Assembly (NCBI GenBank): GCA_963557075.1
Contig: CAUWDA010000001.1
Location: forward strand, 1-64,000
DNA: 64,000 nt
Direction of reading: 5' to 3'
Source of the DNA: Flavonifractor sp963557075
GTDB taxonomy: Bacteria; Bacillota; Clostridia; Oscillospirales; Oscillospiraceae
Part shown: piece after piece, positions 45,113-52,756 of the stretch
How the letters are laid out: every line of letters begins with the position of its first letter
Numbering within the stretch: the stretch's first letter is position 1
Program-made: the position numbers and the translations under genes
The notes under the pieces: model-generated
What the model saw: only the letters and a program-made list of their open reading frames with translations
What the model was told of the DNA's origin: nothing
Databases searched by the model: none

Positions 45113-46360
45113 TCAGCGGATCTGGCCGGTGCCGTAGATGACGAATTTGCTGGAGGTCAGCTCCTCCAGGCCCATGGGGCCCCGGGCGTGCATCTTCTGG
45201 GTGGAGATGCCGATCTCCGCCCCCAGGCCGAACTCGTTGCCGTCGGTGAAGCGGGTGGAGGCGTTGACGTATACCGCAGCCGCGTCCACCTGGTCCAGGA
45301 ACTGCTGGGCAGCGAAGTAATTGTTGGTGACGATGGCCTCGGAGTGGCCGGTGCCGTGGGCATGGATGAACTCCACCGCCTCTTCAAAGCCGCCTACCAC
45401 CTTGACCGCCAGGATGTAGTCGCCGAACTCGGTGTCCCAGTCCTCCTCGGCGGCGGGGACCACGAAGTCGCCCAGGATGGCCCGGGTCTCGGGACAGCCC
45501 CGCAGCTCCACGTTTTTGCTCTGGAGCAGCTGCCAGGCCATGGGCAAAAAGTCCCGGGCTACCGCCCGGTCTACCAGCAGGCACTCGGCGGCGTTGCACA
45601 CCGAGGGGCGGGAGGTCTTGGCGTTGTGGATGATACGGGCGGCCATGTCCAGATCGGCCTCCCCGTGGACATACACATGGCACACGCCCACGCCGGTCTG
45701 GATCACCGGCACTCTGGCGTTCTCTACCACGTTTTTGATGAGACCGGCGCCCCCCCGGGGGATGAGTACATCCAGGTAGGCCGTCAGGTTCATCAGCTCC
45801 GCGGCGCTCTGGCGGGTGGTGTCGGTGACCAGGGCCACGCAGTCCCGGGGCAGACCGGCGGACTCCAGGGCGTCCCGCATGATGGAGACAAAGGCCTGGT
45901 TGGAGTGGAAGGCCTCCTTGCCGCCCCGGAGAATGACGGTGTTGCCCGACTTCAGGCAGAGGGCGGCGGCGTCCACGGTGACGTTGGGCCGGGCCTCATA
46001 GATGATGCCGATGACCCCCAGAGGGACCCGGCGCTTGCCGATGACCAGGCCGTTGGGCCGGGTGGACATCCTGGTGGTCTCGCCGATGGGGTCGGGGAGG
46101 GCGGCCACCTGCCGCACGCCGTCCACAATACCGGCGATGCGGCCGGCGTCCAGGACCAGCCGGTCCTGGAGGGAGGGGCGCATGCCGGCGGCCCTGGCGG
46201 CGGTCATATCCGCCTGGTTGGCGGCCAGGATCTCGCTCTGGCGGGCCTCCAGGGCGGCGGCGATGGCCTCCAGGGCGGCGTTTTTCCTGGCGGTGCCTGC
46301 GATGGAGAGCACCCGGCTGGCATTCTTGGCGGCCAGACCCTGGGTTTCCAGCTGTGTCAT
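45113..46360 (-). CDS. proA: Glutamate-5-semialdehyde dehydrogenase
   Basis: NADPH-dependent reduction of glutamyl-5-phosphate to the semialdehyde in proline synthesis; 415 residues. Aldehyde dehydrogenase-type motifs: RRVPLGVIGIIYEARPNVTVDAAALCLKSGN, VTDTTRQSAAELMNL, IPRGGAGLIKNV, and TSRPSVCNAAECLLV with the catalytic Cys. The end TDGNEFGLGAEIGISTQKMHARGPMGLEELTS is standard. It follows proB by 71 bp on the same strand. Confidence 0.95.
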   Translation of the reverse strand: MTQLETQGLAAKNASRVLSIAGTARKNAALEAIAAALEARQSEILAANQADMTAARAAGMRPSLQDRLVLDAGRIAGIVDGVRQVAALPDPIGETTRMSTRPNGLVIGKRRVPLGVIGIIYEARPNVTVDAAALCLKSGNTVILRGGKEAFHSNQAFVSIMRDALESAGLPRDCVALVTDTTRQSAAELMNLTAYLDVLIPRGGAGLIKNVVENARVPVIQTGVGVCHVYVHGEADLDMAARIIHNAKTSRPSVCNAAECLLVDRAVARDFLPMAWQLLQSKNVELRGCPETRAILGDFVVPAAEEDWDTEFGDYILAVKVVGGFEEAVEFIHAHGTGHSEAIVTNNYFAAQQFLDQVDAAAVYVNASTRFTDGNEFGLGAEIGISTQKMHARGPMGLEELTSSKFVIYGTGQIR

Positions 46361-46431
46361 ATAAGGTCACTCCTTTTATACTGAGATGGGATCGGGCCGG
46401 TGGGGATATCGGCCTCTGCGGAATGGGTGGG

Positions 46432-47235
46432 TCAGGGGGCGGAGAAGCGGGTGCCCACGTCGGCCCCGTTCACAATGTCGTAGAGCGCGTCGATGTTGCT
46501 GCCGTTGGCAATGACCATCTCGATCCCGGCGTCCAGGGCGATCTTGGCGGCGTTGAGCTTGGTGGCCATGCCGCCGGTGCCCCGCCAGGTGCCGGCGCCG
46601 CCGGCCATGGCCCGCAGCTCCGGGGTGATGGCGTTTACCCGGTGGATCAGCTTGGCGTCGGGGTGGGTGCGGGGGTCGGCGTCGTACAGCCCGTCGATGT
46701 CGCTGAGCAGCACCAGCAGGTCGGCGCCGCACAGACGGGCCACGATGGCGGACAGGGTGTCGTTGTCGCCCAGGACCTTGCACTGTCCGGTCTCAATCTC
46801 TGCCGAGGATACCGAGTCGTTCTCGTTGACCACCGGGATGACCCCCAGCTCCAGCAGGGCTTCAAAGGTGTTGTGCAGGTGCTCCGAGCGGATGGGGGCG
46901 TCCACGTCCTCGCCGGTGAGCAGGATCTGGGCCACGGTCCGGTTATACTCGGCAAAGAGCTTGTCATAGAGATGCATCATCATGCACTGGCCCACGGCGG
47001 CGGTAGCCTGCTTCATCCGCAGCTCGGTGGGGCGGGCGTCCAGCCGCAGCTTCTTGGTGCCGATGCCGATGGCGCCGGAGGATACCAGCACCACCTGGTA
47101 GCCCATGCCCTCCAGATCGGAGAGTACCCGGGCCAGATGTTCCATATTCTGAAGATTGAGGCTCCCGGTGTCCCGGGTGAGGGTGGAGGTGCCCACCTTG
47201 ACCACCAATCGATGTACCTGATGTTCCCGCTGCAA
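46432..47235 (-). CDS. proB: Glutamate 5-kinase
   Basis: First enzyme of proline synthesis, 267 residues, starting at TTG after AAGGAGGAGAAACGC. The amino-acid kinase fold shows RLVVKVGTSTLTRD, LVSSGAIGIGTKKL, PVVNENDSVSSAEI, GDNDTLSAIVA and GTGGMATKLNAAKIA. The C-terminal PUA domain of longer ProB proteins is absent, as in many Firmicutes. A good promoter lies upstream. Expected to be inhibited by proline. Confidence 0.94.
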   Translation of the reverse strand: MQREHQVHRLVVKVGTSTLTRDTGSLNLQNMEHLARVLSDLEGMGYQVVLVSSGAIGIGTKKLRLDARPTELRMKQATAAVGQCMMMHLYDKLFAEYNRTVAQILLTGEDVDAPIRSEHLHNTFEALLELGVIPVVNENDSVSSAEIETGQCKVLGDNDTLSAIVARLCGADLLVLLSDIDGLYDADPRTHPDAKLIHRVNAITPELRAMAGGAGTWRGTGGMATKLNAAKIALDAGIEMVIANGSNIDALYDIVNGADVGTRFSAP

Positions 47236-47273
47236 AGCGTTTCTCCTCCTTCAACCTTTTGGCGTATGGGAGC

Positions 47274-47302
47274 ATCATACCACAGTTTTCTATTGCAGTA
47301 AA
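47274..47302 (-). promoter_or_regulatory. Promoter of proBA
   Basis: On the minus strand, TTTACT (47297-47302), 17-bp spacer, TATGAT (47274-47279). Confidence 0.65.
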
Positions 47303-47366
47303 GAAAAGAAGAGGATGTTTGTGCAAAGAAAACTATACGTTTTACCGCTTTTTCATGCTTTTACGG

Positions 47367-47395
47367 TTGAAATCTATGGGATTTTGGAGTACAAT
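47367..47395 (+). promoter_or_regulatory. Promoter of trmL-pgk
   Basis: TTGAAA (47367-47372), 17-bp spacer, TACAAT (47390-47395), 42 bp ahead of trmL. Confidence 0.65.
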
Positions 47396-47437
47396 AGCCT
47401 GCGCTGAACATTGATAGAGGCGTAAAGAGGACATAAA

Positions 47438-47932
47438 ATGCTGAATATCGTGCTTTATGAACCGGAAATCCCACAAAACACCGGAAATATCGCCCGTACC
47501 TGCGCGGTTACCGGAATACACCTTCACCTGATCAAACCGCTGGGTTTTGATATCAGTGAGAAGGCGGTCAGGCGGGCCGGGCTGGACTACTGGCATCTGG
47601 TGGACCTGCATGTCTATGAAAATCTGGAGGACTTCTTTGAGAAGACCGGCGCGCAGGACATCTGGCTTGCCACATCGAAAGCGCCCAGACCGTATACTGA
47701 GGCTGTGTTCCGGGACGGATGCTACCTGATCTTCGGCAAGGAGACGGCCGGTCTGCCGGAGGCATTCCGGCAGAAATTCAGCGACCGCTGCATCCGCATC
47801 CCCATTCGGGCGCAGACCCGGTGCCTCAATCTTTCCAACTCAGCGGCGATCTTAGCGTACGAAGCCCTGCGACAACTGGATTTTCCCGGATTGGCCGGGG
47901 AAGGCGAGATGAAAGGAGCTAGTATAGAATGA
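47438..47932 (+). CDS. trmL: tRNA (cytidine(34)-2'-O)-methyltransferase
   Basis: SPOUT-class methyltransferase of 164 residues modifying the wobble base of tRNA-Leu in known members. Motifs: LNIVLYEPEIPQNTGNIARTCAVTG, FGKETAGLPEAF and the knot-forming RIPIRAQTRCLNLSNSAAILAYEALRQL. Its stop codon overlaps the pgk start (ATGA), so the two genes are translationally coupled, an unusual partnership with glycolysis. Confidence 0.93.
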   Translation: MLNIVLYEPEIPQNTGNIARTCAVTGIHLHLIKPLGFDISEKAVRRAGLDYWHLVDLHVYENLEDFFEKTGAQDIWLATSKAPRPYTEAVFRDGCYLIFGKETAGLPEAFRQKFSDRCIRIPIRAQTRCLNLSNSAAILAYEALRQLDFPGLAGEGEMKGASIE

Positions 47933-49119
47933 ACTACAACAAGAAAACTGTGAAAGACATCGACGTGGCCGGCAAGAAGGTGCTGCTGCGCTGCGACTTC
48001 AATGTGCCCCAGGACAAGACCACCGGCGCCATCACCGACGACAAGCGGATCGTGGCCGCTCTGCCCACCATTCAGTACCTGCTGGAGCAGAATGCCGCCG
48101 TGATCGCCTGCTCCCACCTGGGCAAGCCCAAGGGGGAGTGGAAGGAGTCTCTGACCCTGGCCCCCGTGGCCAAGCGCCTCAGCGAGCTGCTGGGCCGCGA
48201 GGTCATCTTCGCCAAGGATATCGTGGGCGAGGACGCCCAGGCCAAGGCCGCCGCGCTCCAGCCCGGCCAGATCCTGCTGCTGGAGAACCTGCGCTTTGAC
48301 AAGGGCGAGGAGAAGAACGACCCCGCCTTCGCCAAGAAGCTGGCTGACATGGCGGAGGTCTATGTGTCCGACGCTTTTGGCACCGTGCACCGCGCCCACG
48401 CCTCCACCGCCGGTGTGGCCGCTTACCTGCCCGCCGTCTCCGGCTTCCTCATCGGCAAGGAGCTGGACATCATGGGCAAGGCTCTGGACGACCCCAAGCG
48501 CCCCTTTGTGGCAGTGCTGGGCGGCGCCAAGGTGTCTGACAAGATCAACGTGATCAACAACCTGCTGGAGAAGGCCGACACCATCATCATCGGCGGCGGC
48601 ATGAGCTACACCTTTGCCAAGGCCAGCGGTCATACCATCGGCAAGTCCCTGCTGGAAGAGGATAAGCTGGACTATGCCAAGGATATGATGCAGAAGGCCA
48701 AGGACAAGGGCGTCAACTTCCTGCTGCCCTGCGACAACCTGTGCGCTGTGGAGTTCTCCAAGGAGGCTGAGCCTGTGGCCGTGGGCGAGGACATCCCCGC
48801 CGACCTGATGGGCATGGACATCGGCGAGAAGACCATCGAAGCGTTCTCTGCCGCTGTTAAGGGCGCCGGTACCGTGGTGTGGAACGGCCCCATGGGCGTG
48901 TTTGAGTTCCCCGCTTTTGCCGAGGGCACCAAGGCCATGGCCAAGGCCCTGGCCGAGTCCGGCGCCATCACCATCGTGGGCGGCGGCGACTCCGCCGCTG
49001 CGGTCGAGCAGCTGGGCTATGCCGACAAGATGACCCACATCTCCACCGGCGGCGGCGCCTCCCTCGAGTTCCTCGAGGGCAAGGAGCTGCCCGGCGTGGC
49101 CTGCCTGCTGGATAAGTAA
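47929..49119 (+). CDS. pgk: Phosphoglycerate kinase
   Basis: ATP-forming glycolytic enzyme, 396 residues. N-terminal VLLRCDFNVPQDK and DKRIVAALPTIQYLLEQ, ACSHLGKPKG, FGTVHRAHASTAGVAAYLP, the hinge region KVSDKINVINNLLEKADTIIIGGGMSYTF and the nucleotide-side IVGGGDSAAAVEQLG with STGGGASLEFLEGKELPGVA are all present. The gene ends ...GVACLLDK-stop. That end is duplicated downstream, and the farthest copy reads GVAYLLNK-stop, an equally plausible terminus. First of four clustered lower-glycolysis genes. Confidence 0.96.
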   Translation: MNYNKKTVKDIDVAGKKVLLRCDFNVPQDKTTGAITDDKRIVAALPTIQYLLEQNAAVIACSHLGKPKGEWKESLTLAPVAKRLSELLGREVIFAKDIVGEDAQAKAAALQPGQILLLENLRFDKGEEKNDPAFAKKLADMAEVYVSDAFGTVHRAHASTAGVAAYLPAVSGFLIGKELDIMGKALDDPKRPFVAVLGGAKVSDKINVINNLLEKADTIIIGGGMSYTFAKASGHTIGKSLLEEDKLDYAKDMMQKAKDKGVNFLLPCDNLCAVEFSKEAEPVAVGEDIPADLMGMDIGEKTIEAFSAAVKGAGTVVWNGPMGVFEFPAFAEGTKAMAKALAESGAITIVGGGDSAAAVEQLGYADKMTHISTGGGASLEFLEGKELPGVACLLDK

Positions 49120-49461
49120 GATACTCGTGCCGGGCAGCTCCACAACGGGGTCCCCGCGAAAGCCCAGCGAAGCGGGTTTCGTGGGGAGAGGAGACACAGT
49201 GAAATGAGCGAGCTTTTCCGCTTGCGGAGAAGCGAGGGGTATGGAGCTTGTGTCGACGAGCCCGGCGTGGCCTGCCTGCTGGATAAGTAAGATACTCGTG
49301 CCGGGCAGCTCCACAACGGGGTCCCCGCGAAAGCCCAGCGAAGCGGGTTTCGTGGGGAGAGGAGACACAGTGAAATGAGCGAGCTTTTCCGCTTGCGGAG
49401 AAGCGAGGGGTATGGAGCTTGTGTCGACGAGCCCGGCGTGGCTTACCTGCTGAACAAGTAA
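49083..49461 (+). repeat. Gene-end duplication array after pgk
   Basis: Two 171-bp units, 49089-49259 and 49260-49430, look identical, followed by a 31-bp diverged pgk end (49431-49461). GGAGCTGCCCGGC (49083-49095) and GCCGGGCAGCTCC (49129-49141) pair perfectly over 13 bp around the last seven codons and the stop. The core carries CCCCGCGAAA / TTTCGTGGGG, CTTTTCCGC / GCGGAGAAG, and an outer GACACA / TGTGTC, and ends CGACGAG. It is related to the tpiA element. Confidence 0.9.
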
Positions 49462-49649
49462 AAAGCACCCAGCCGCTGTAGCGTGACAAGTAAAAATGTC
49501 AAGCGGTCAAACCGGGGAGCCTGACCTGGGAAGAAGGGAAGGCTCCCCGATTGTAAGACGCGCGCGGCGGAAAGCTGGGGGCGGAGGGAGCTGCCGCCCG
49601 GTCCGGCCGGATATGAGAGAGAAGATTGAAGAAAGGGGCTCATTGACCC
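49462..49649. other. Spacer between pgk array and tpiA
   Basis: Remaining 188 bp hold a GGGGAGCC / GGCTCCCC hairpin (49514-49548), which may terminate pgk transcripts, and a purine-rich stretch ahead of the tpiA start. No clear promoter found. Confidence 0.4.
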
Positions 49650-50423
49650 ATGAACAGAAGATATCGCAAGACCATTATTGCTGGAAACTGGAAGATGAAC
49701 AAGACCCTGTCTGAGACCCGTGCCTTCGCTGAGGAGCTTAAGCCCCTCATCGGCAAGCCCAAGTGGTGCGAGGTGGTGCTGTGCGTGCCCGCTGTGAACA
49801 TCCAGGCCGCAGTGCGCCTATTCAAGGAGAGCCGCGTGGCCATCGGCGCCGAGACCTGCCACTATGAGTCTCACGGCGCCTTCACCGGCGAGGTCTCCCC
49901 CGAGATGCTCAAGGAGCTGGGGGTCAAGTATGTGATCATCGGCCACTCTGAGCGCCGTCAGTACTACAACGAGACCGACTTCACCGTCAACAAGAAGGTG
50001 CATGCCGCCCTGGAGGCCGGTCTGTACCCCATCGTGTGCGTGGGCGAGAGCCTGGAGCAGCGGGAGCTGGGGGTCACCATGGACCTGATCTCCTATCAGG
50101 TGAAGGCCGCTCTGTCCGGTGTGCCTGCCGAGAAGATGCGCCACGTGGTCATCGCCTATGAGCCCATCTGGGCTATCGGCACCGGCAAGACGGCCACCGC
50201 CGAGCAGGCCAACGAGGTGTGCGAGGCCATCCGCACCGTGATCCGCAAGCTGTACGGCGCCCGTGTGGCCCGCTCCGTCACCATTCAGTACGGCGGCTCC
50301 ATGAACGCCAAGAACGCCCACGAGCTGCTGGCCCAGCCCGATGTGGACGGCGGACTGATCGGCGGGGCATCTCTGAAGGCCCCCGATTTCGTGGAGATCA
50401 TTAACGCAGCCAACCAGGAGTAA
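49650..50423 (+). CDS. tpiA: Triose-phosphate isomerase
   Basis: Interconverts dihydroxyacetone phosphate and glyceraldehyde 3-phosphate; 257 residues. IIAGNWKMNKTL (catalytic Lys), VIIGHSERR (catalytic His), VIAYEPIWAIGTGKTA (catalytic Glu and loop 6) and IQYGGSMNAKNA, GGLIGGASLKAPDFVEIINAA complete the barrel. The last 26 codons, stop included, are repeated 219 bp downstream with one base change. Confidence 0.96.
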   Translation: MNRRYRKTIIAGNWKMNKTLSETRAFAEELKPLIGKPKWCEVVLCVPAVNIQAAVRLFKESRVAIGAETCHYESHGAFTGEVSPEMLKELGVKYVIIGHSERRQYYNETDFTVNKKVHAALEAGLYPIVCVGESLEQRELGVTMDLISYQVKAALSGVPAEKMRHVVIAYEPIWAIGTGKTATAEQANEVCEAIRTVIRKLYGARVARSVTIQYGGSMNAKNAHELLAQPDVDGGLIGGASLKAPDFVEIINAANQE

Positions 50424-50790
50424 GCGCCGTCCACGTCGGGCTCATTCCCGGGCCCCCAACGAAAGTCCAGCAGAGCGGGTTTCGTTGGGAGAGGAGGAGC
50501 AAGGGAGCGCGCGGAGGTTTCGCCGGAAGGCGGAAACGGAGCAGAGCGGACTTTGCGACGACGAGACGGCGGGCTGATCGGCGGGGCATCTCTGAAGGCC
50601 CCCGATTTCGTGGAGATCATTAACGCAGCCAACCAGGAGTAAGCGCCGTCCACGTCGGGCTCATTCCCGGGCCCCCAACGAAAGTCCAGCAGAGCGGGTT
50701 TCGTTGGGAGAGGAGGAGCAAGGGAGCGCGCGGAGGTTTCGCCGGAAGGCGGAAACGGAGCAGAGCGGACTTTGCGACGACGAGACGGCA
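50337..50790 (+). repeat. Gene-end duplication array after tpiA
   Basis: Two 219-bp units, 50346-50564 and 50565-50783, differ by one base. CCCGATGTGGACGGCG (50337-50352) pairs with CGCCGTCCACGTCGGG (50425-50440) over 16 bases (one G-U) around the last 23 codons and the stop. The core, with CAACGAAA / TTTCGTTG, GTTTCGCC / GGCGGAAAC and an outer GCAAGG / CTTTGC, ends GCGACGACGAGAC. It aligns with the pgk core. No third gene end follows, only GACGGC. Confidence 0.9.
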
Positions 50791-50838
50791 GGTAGCAAGT
50801 CTTTTGCTATCTTTCAGAACAGAAAACAGAGGTAAACT

Positions 50839-52359
50839 ATGAGTAAAACACCGACGACCCTCATTATTATGGACGGTTTTGGCCTGCGGGACGATCAGTC
50901 CGGCAATGCCATCGCCGCTGCCCATACCCCCAATCTGGACAGGATCTTTGCGGAGAATCCCGGCTGTAAGCTGGCGGCCTCCGGTATGGATGTGGGTCTG
51001 CCTGAGGGACAGATGGGCAACTCCGAGGTGGGCCACACCAATATCGGTGCGGGCCGGGTGGTGTTCCAGGACCTGCCCCGGATCACCAAGTCCATTCAGG
51101 ACGGCACCTTTTTTGAAAATGACGCCTATATTGAGGCAATGGATGACTGCAAGGAGCGGGGCGGGGCGCTGCACGTCTTCGGCCTGCTGAGCGACGGCGG
51201 CGTTCACAGCCACATCACCCACATCTTTGCCCTGCTGGAGATGGCCAAGCGCCGGGGCCTGAGCGAGGTCTTTTTCCACTGCTTCCTGGATGGCCGGGAT
51301 GTGCCCCCTGCCTCTGGCAAGGGCTATGTGGAGCAGCTGGTGAACAAGTGCAAGGAGCTGGGCCTGGGCCAGGTGGCCACCGTGATGGGCCGGTTCTACG
51401 CCATGGACCGTGACAAGCGCTGGGATCGCTTGCAGCGGGCCTATGACGCCATCGTGCTGGGCGTGGGCGAGCAGAACGCCGACCCGGTGGACGCCGTTCA
51501 GAAGTCCTACGATGCCGGCGTCACCGACGAGTTCGTGGAGCCTGTGGTGTGCACCAAGGAGGGGAAAGTGAAGGAGGGCGACTCCGTCATTTTCATGAAC
51601 TTCCGCCCCGACCGGGCCCGGGAGATCACCCGGTGCTTTGTGGACCCCGCGTTTACTGACGTGGAGCGCAAGCACGGCTACTTCCCCGTGACCTACGTCT
51701 GCACCACTGAATACGACGCCACCATGCCCAACGTGCTCATTGCCTTCCCCCACCGGGAGCTGGAGAACATTTTTGGCGACTATATCGCCCGGCAGGGGTA
51801 TACCCAGCTGCGCATTGCTGAGACCGAGAAGTATGCCCATGTGACCTTCTTCTTCAACGGCGGCGCGGAGCAGGTCTTCCCCGGGGAGGACCGGTGTCTC
51901 ATCCCCTCCCCCAAGGTGGCCACCTATGACCTCCAGCCCGAGATGAGCGCCCCCGAGGTCACTGAGGAGGCTGTCAAGCGCATCGAGAGCGGCAAGTACG
52001 ACGTTATCATCCTCAACTTTGCCAACTGCGACATGGTGGGACACACCGGTGTGTTCGACGCCGCCGTGAAGGCGGTGGAGGCCGTGGACGAAGGCGTGGG
52101 CAAGGTGGTGGAGGCCACCACCAGAATGGGCGGCGTGTCCCTCATCACCGCCGATCACGGCAACGCCGACCGGATGCTGGATGAGGACGGCACCACCCCC
52201 TACACCGCCCATACCACCAACCTGGTGCCCTTCTATATCGTGGGCGCCGATGTGAAGCTGCGGGACGGCCGGCTGGCCGATATCGCCCCCACCATGCTGG
52301 ATCTGATGGGCCTGGAAAAGCCCGCGGAGATGGATGGAGAGACTTTGATCCTGAATTAA
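50839..52359 (+). CDS. gpmI: 2,3-bisphosphoglycerate-independent phosphoglycerate mutase
   Basis: Manganese-dependent mutase of 506 residues in lower glycolysis. LIIMDGFGLRDD and GQMGNSEVGHTNIGAGRVVFQDLPRI (phosphoserine nucleophile) start the phosphatase domain; DGRDVPPASGKGYVEQL, FRPDRAREITR and the metal-binding ITADHGNADRML with HTTNLVPF follow. Ends ...DGETLILN-stop. A second copy of this end 202 bp downstream reads ...DGETLIL-stop with three synonymous differences. Confidence 0.95.
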   Translation: MSKTPTTLIIMDGFGLRDDQSGNAIAAAHTPNLDRIFAENPGCKLAASGMDVGLPEGQMGNSEVGHTNIGAGRVVFQDLPRITKSIQDGTFFENDAYIEAMDDCKERGGALHVFGLLSDGGVHSHITHIFALLEMAKRRGLSEVFFHCFLDGRDVPPASGKGYVEQLVNKCKELGLGQVATVMGRFYAMDRDKRWDRLQRAYDAIVLGVGEQNADPVDAVQKSYDAGVTDEFVEPVVCTKEGKVKEGDSVIFMNFRPDRAREITRCFVDPAFTDVERKHGYFPVTYVCTTEYDATMPNVLIAFPHRELENIFGDYIARQGYTQLRIAETEKYAHVTFFFNGGAEQVFPGEDRCLIPSPKVATYDLQPEMSAPEVTEEAVKRIESGKYDVIILNFANCDMVGHTGVFDAAVKAVEAVDEGVGKVVEATTRMGGVSLITADHGNADRMLDEDGTTPYTAHTTNLVPFYIVGADVKLRDGRLADIAPTMLDLMGLEKPAEMDGETLILN

Positions 52360-52558
52360 GGGCTTTTCAAGGCCCATCCCCGCCACAGGCGGGCGGCGCT
52401 TGCGCCGTCCAAGCGTTTTGACTGGCGGTCAAAACCTTGATGCCGGGGCAATTCACTTGCCCCGAGCAGATGAAAAGATCCGGGGTCCCCGCGCGGCCTG
52501 CCGCGTGGGGCGCCTGGAAAAGCCCGCGGAGATGGATGGGGAGACGCTGATCCTGTAA
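52308..52558 (+). repeat. Gene-end duplication element after gpmI
   Basis: GGGCCTGGAAAAGCCC (52308-52323) pairs with GGGCTTTTCAAGGCCC (52360-52375, one mismatch), the second arm starting at the base after the stop. The core holds CCCGCC / GGCGGG, GTTTTGAC / GTCAAAAC, a CGGGGCAA-TTCAC-TTGCCCCG hairpin and CCCCGCGCGG / CCGCGTGGGG. It aligns with the DUF1934 core. A diverged gpmI end follows at 52512-52558. Confidence 0.9.
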
Positions 52559-52756
52559 CGAGTGGACGGGCCAGGTGTCCCGCCCCTGCGGAGGCTGGGC
52601 CTTCGGGCGGGACGGAGATCCACCCCTGTGAATGCGGTATCCGGCGGGACCACCGCCGTACCAAATAGAGTTCCGGCGGGCAGAATGCCCGCCCCCACAC
52701 ACGATATCCCCCTGTGAGGTGGAATTTCCGCCTCCAACATGAAAGGAGTTTTTATC
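52559..52756. other. Spacer between gpmI array and eno
   Basis: About 198 bp of GC-rich sequence with short inverted repeats (for example GGCGGG / CCCGCC patterns). No promoter is evident; the AAAGGAG site of eno is at its end. Confidence 0.4.

Noticed and set aside
49140..49440. CRISPR array in the pgk and tpiA gaps
   Set aside because: Units of 171 and 219 bp are whole-unit duplications containing coding ends, with no short repeat plus unique spacers and no cas genes.
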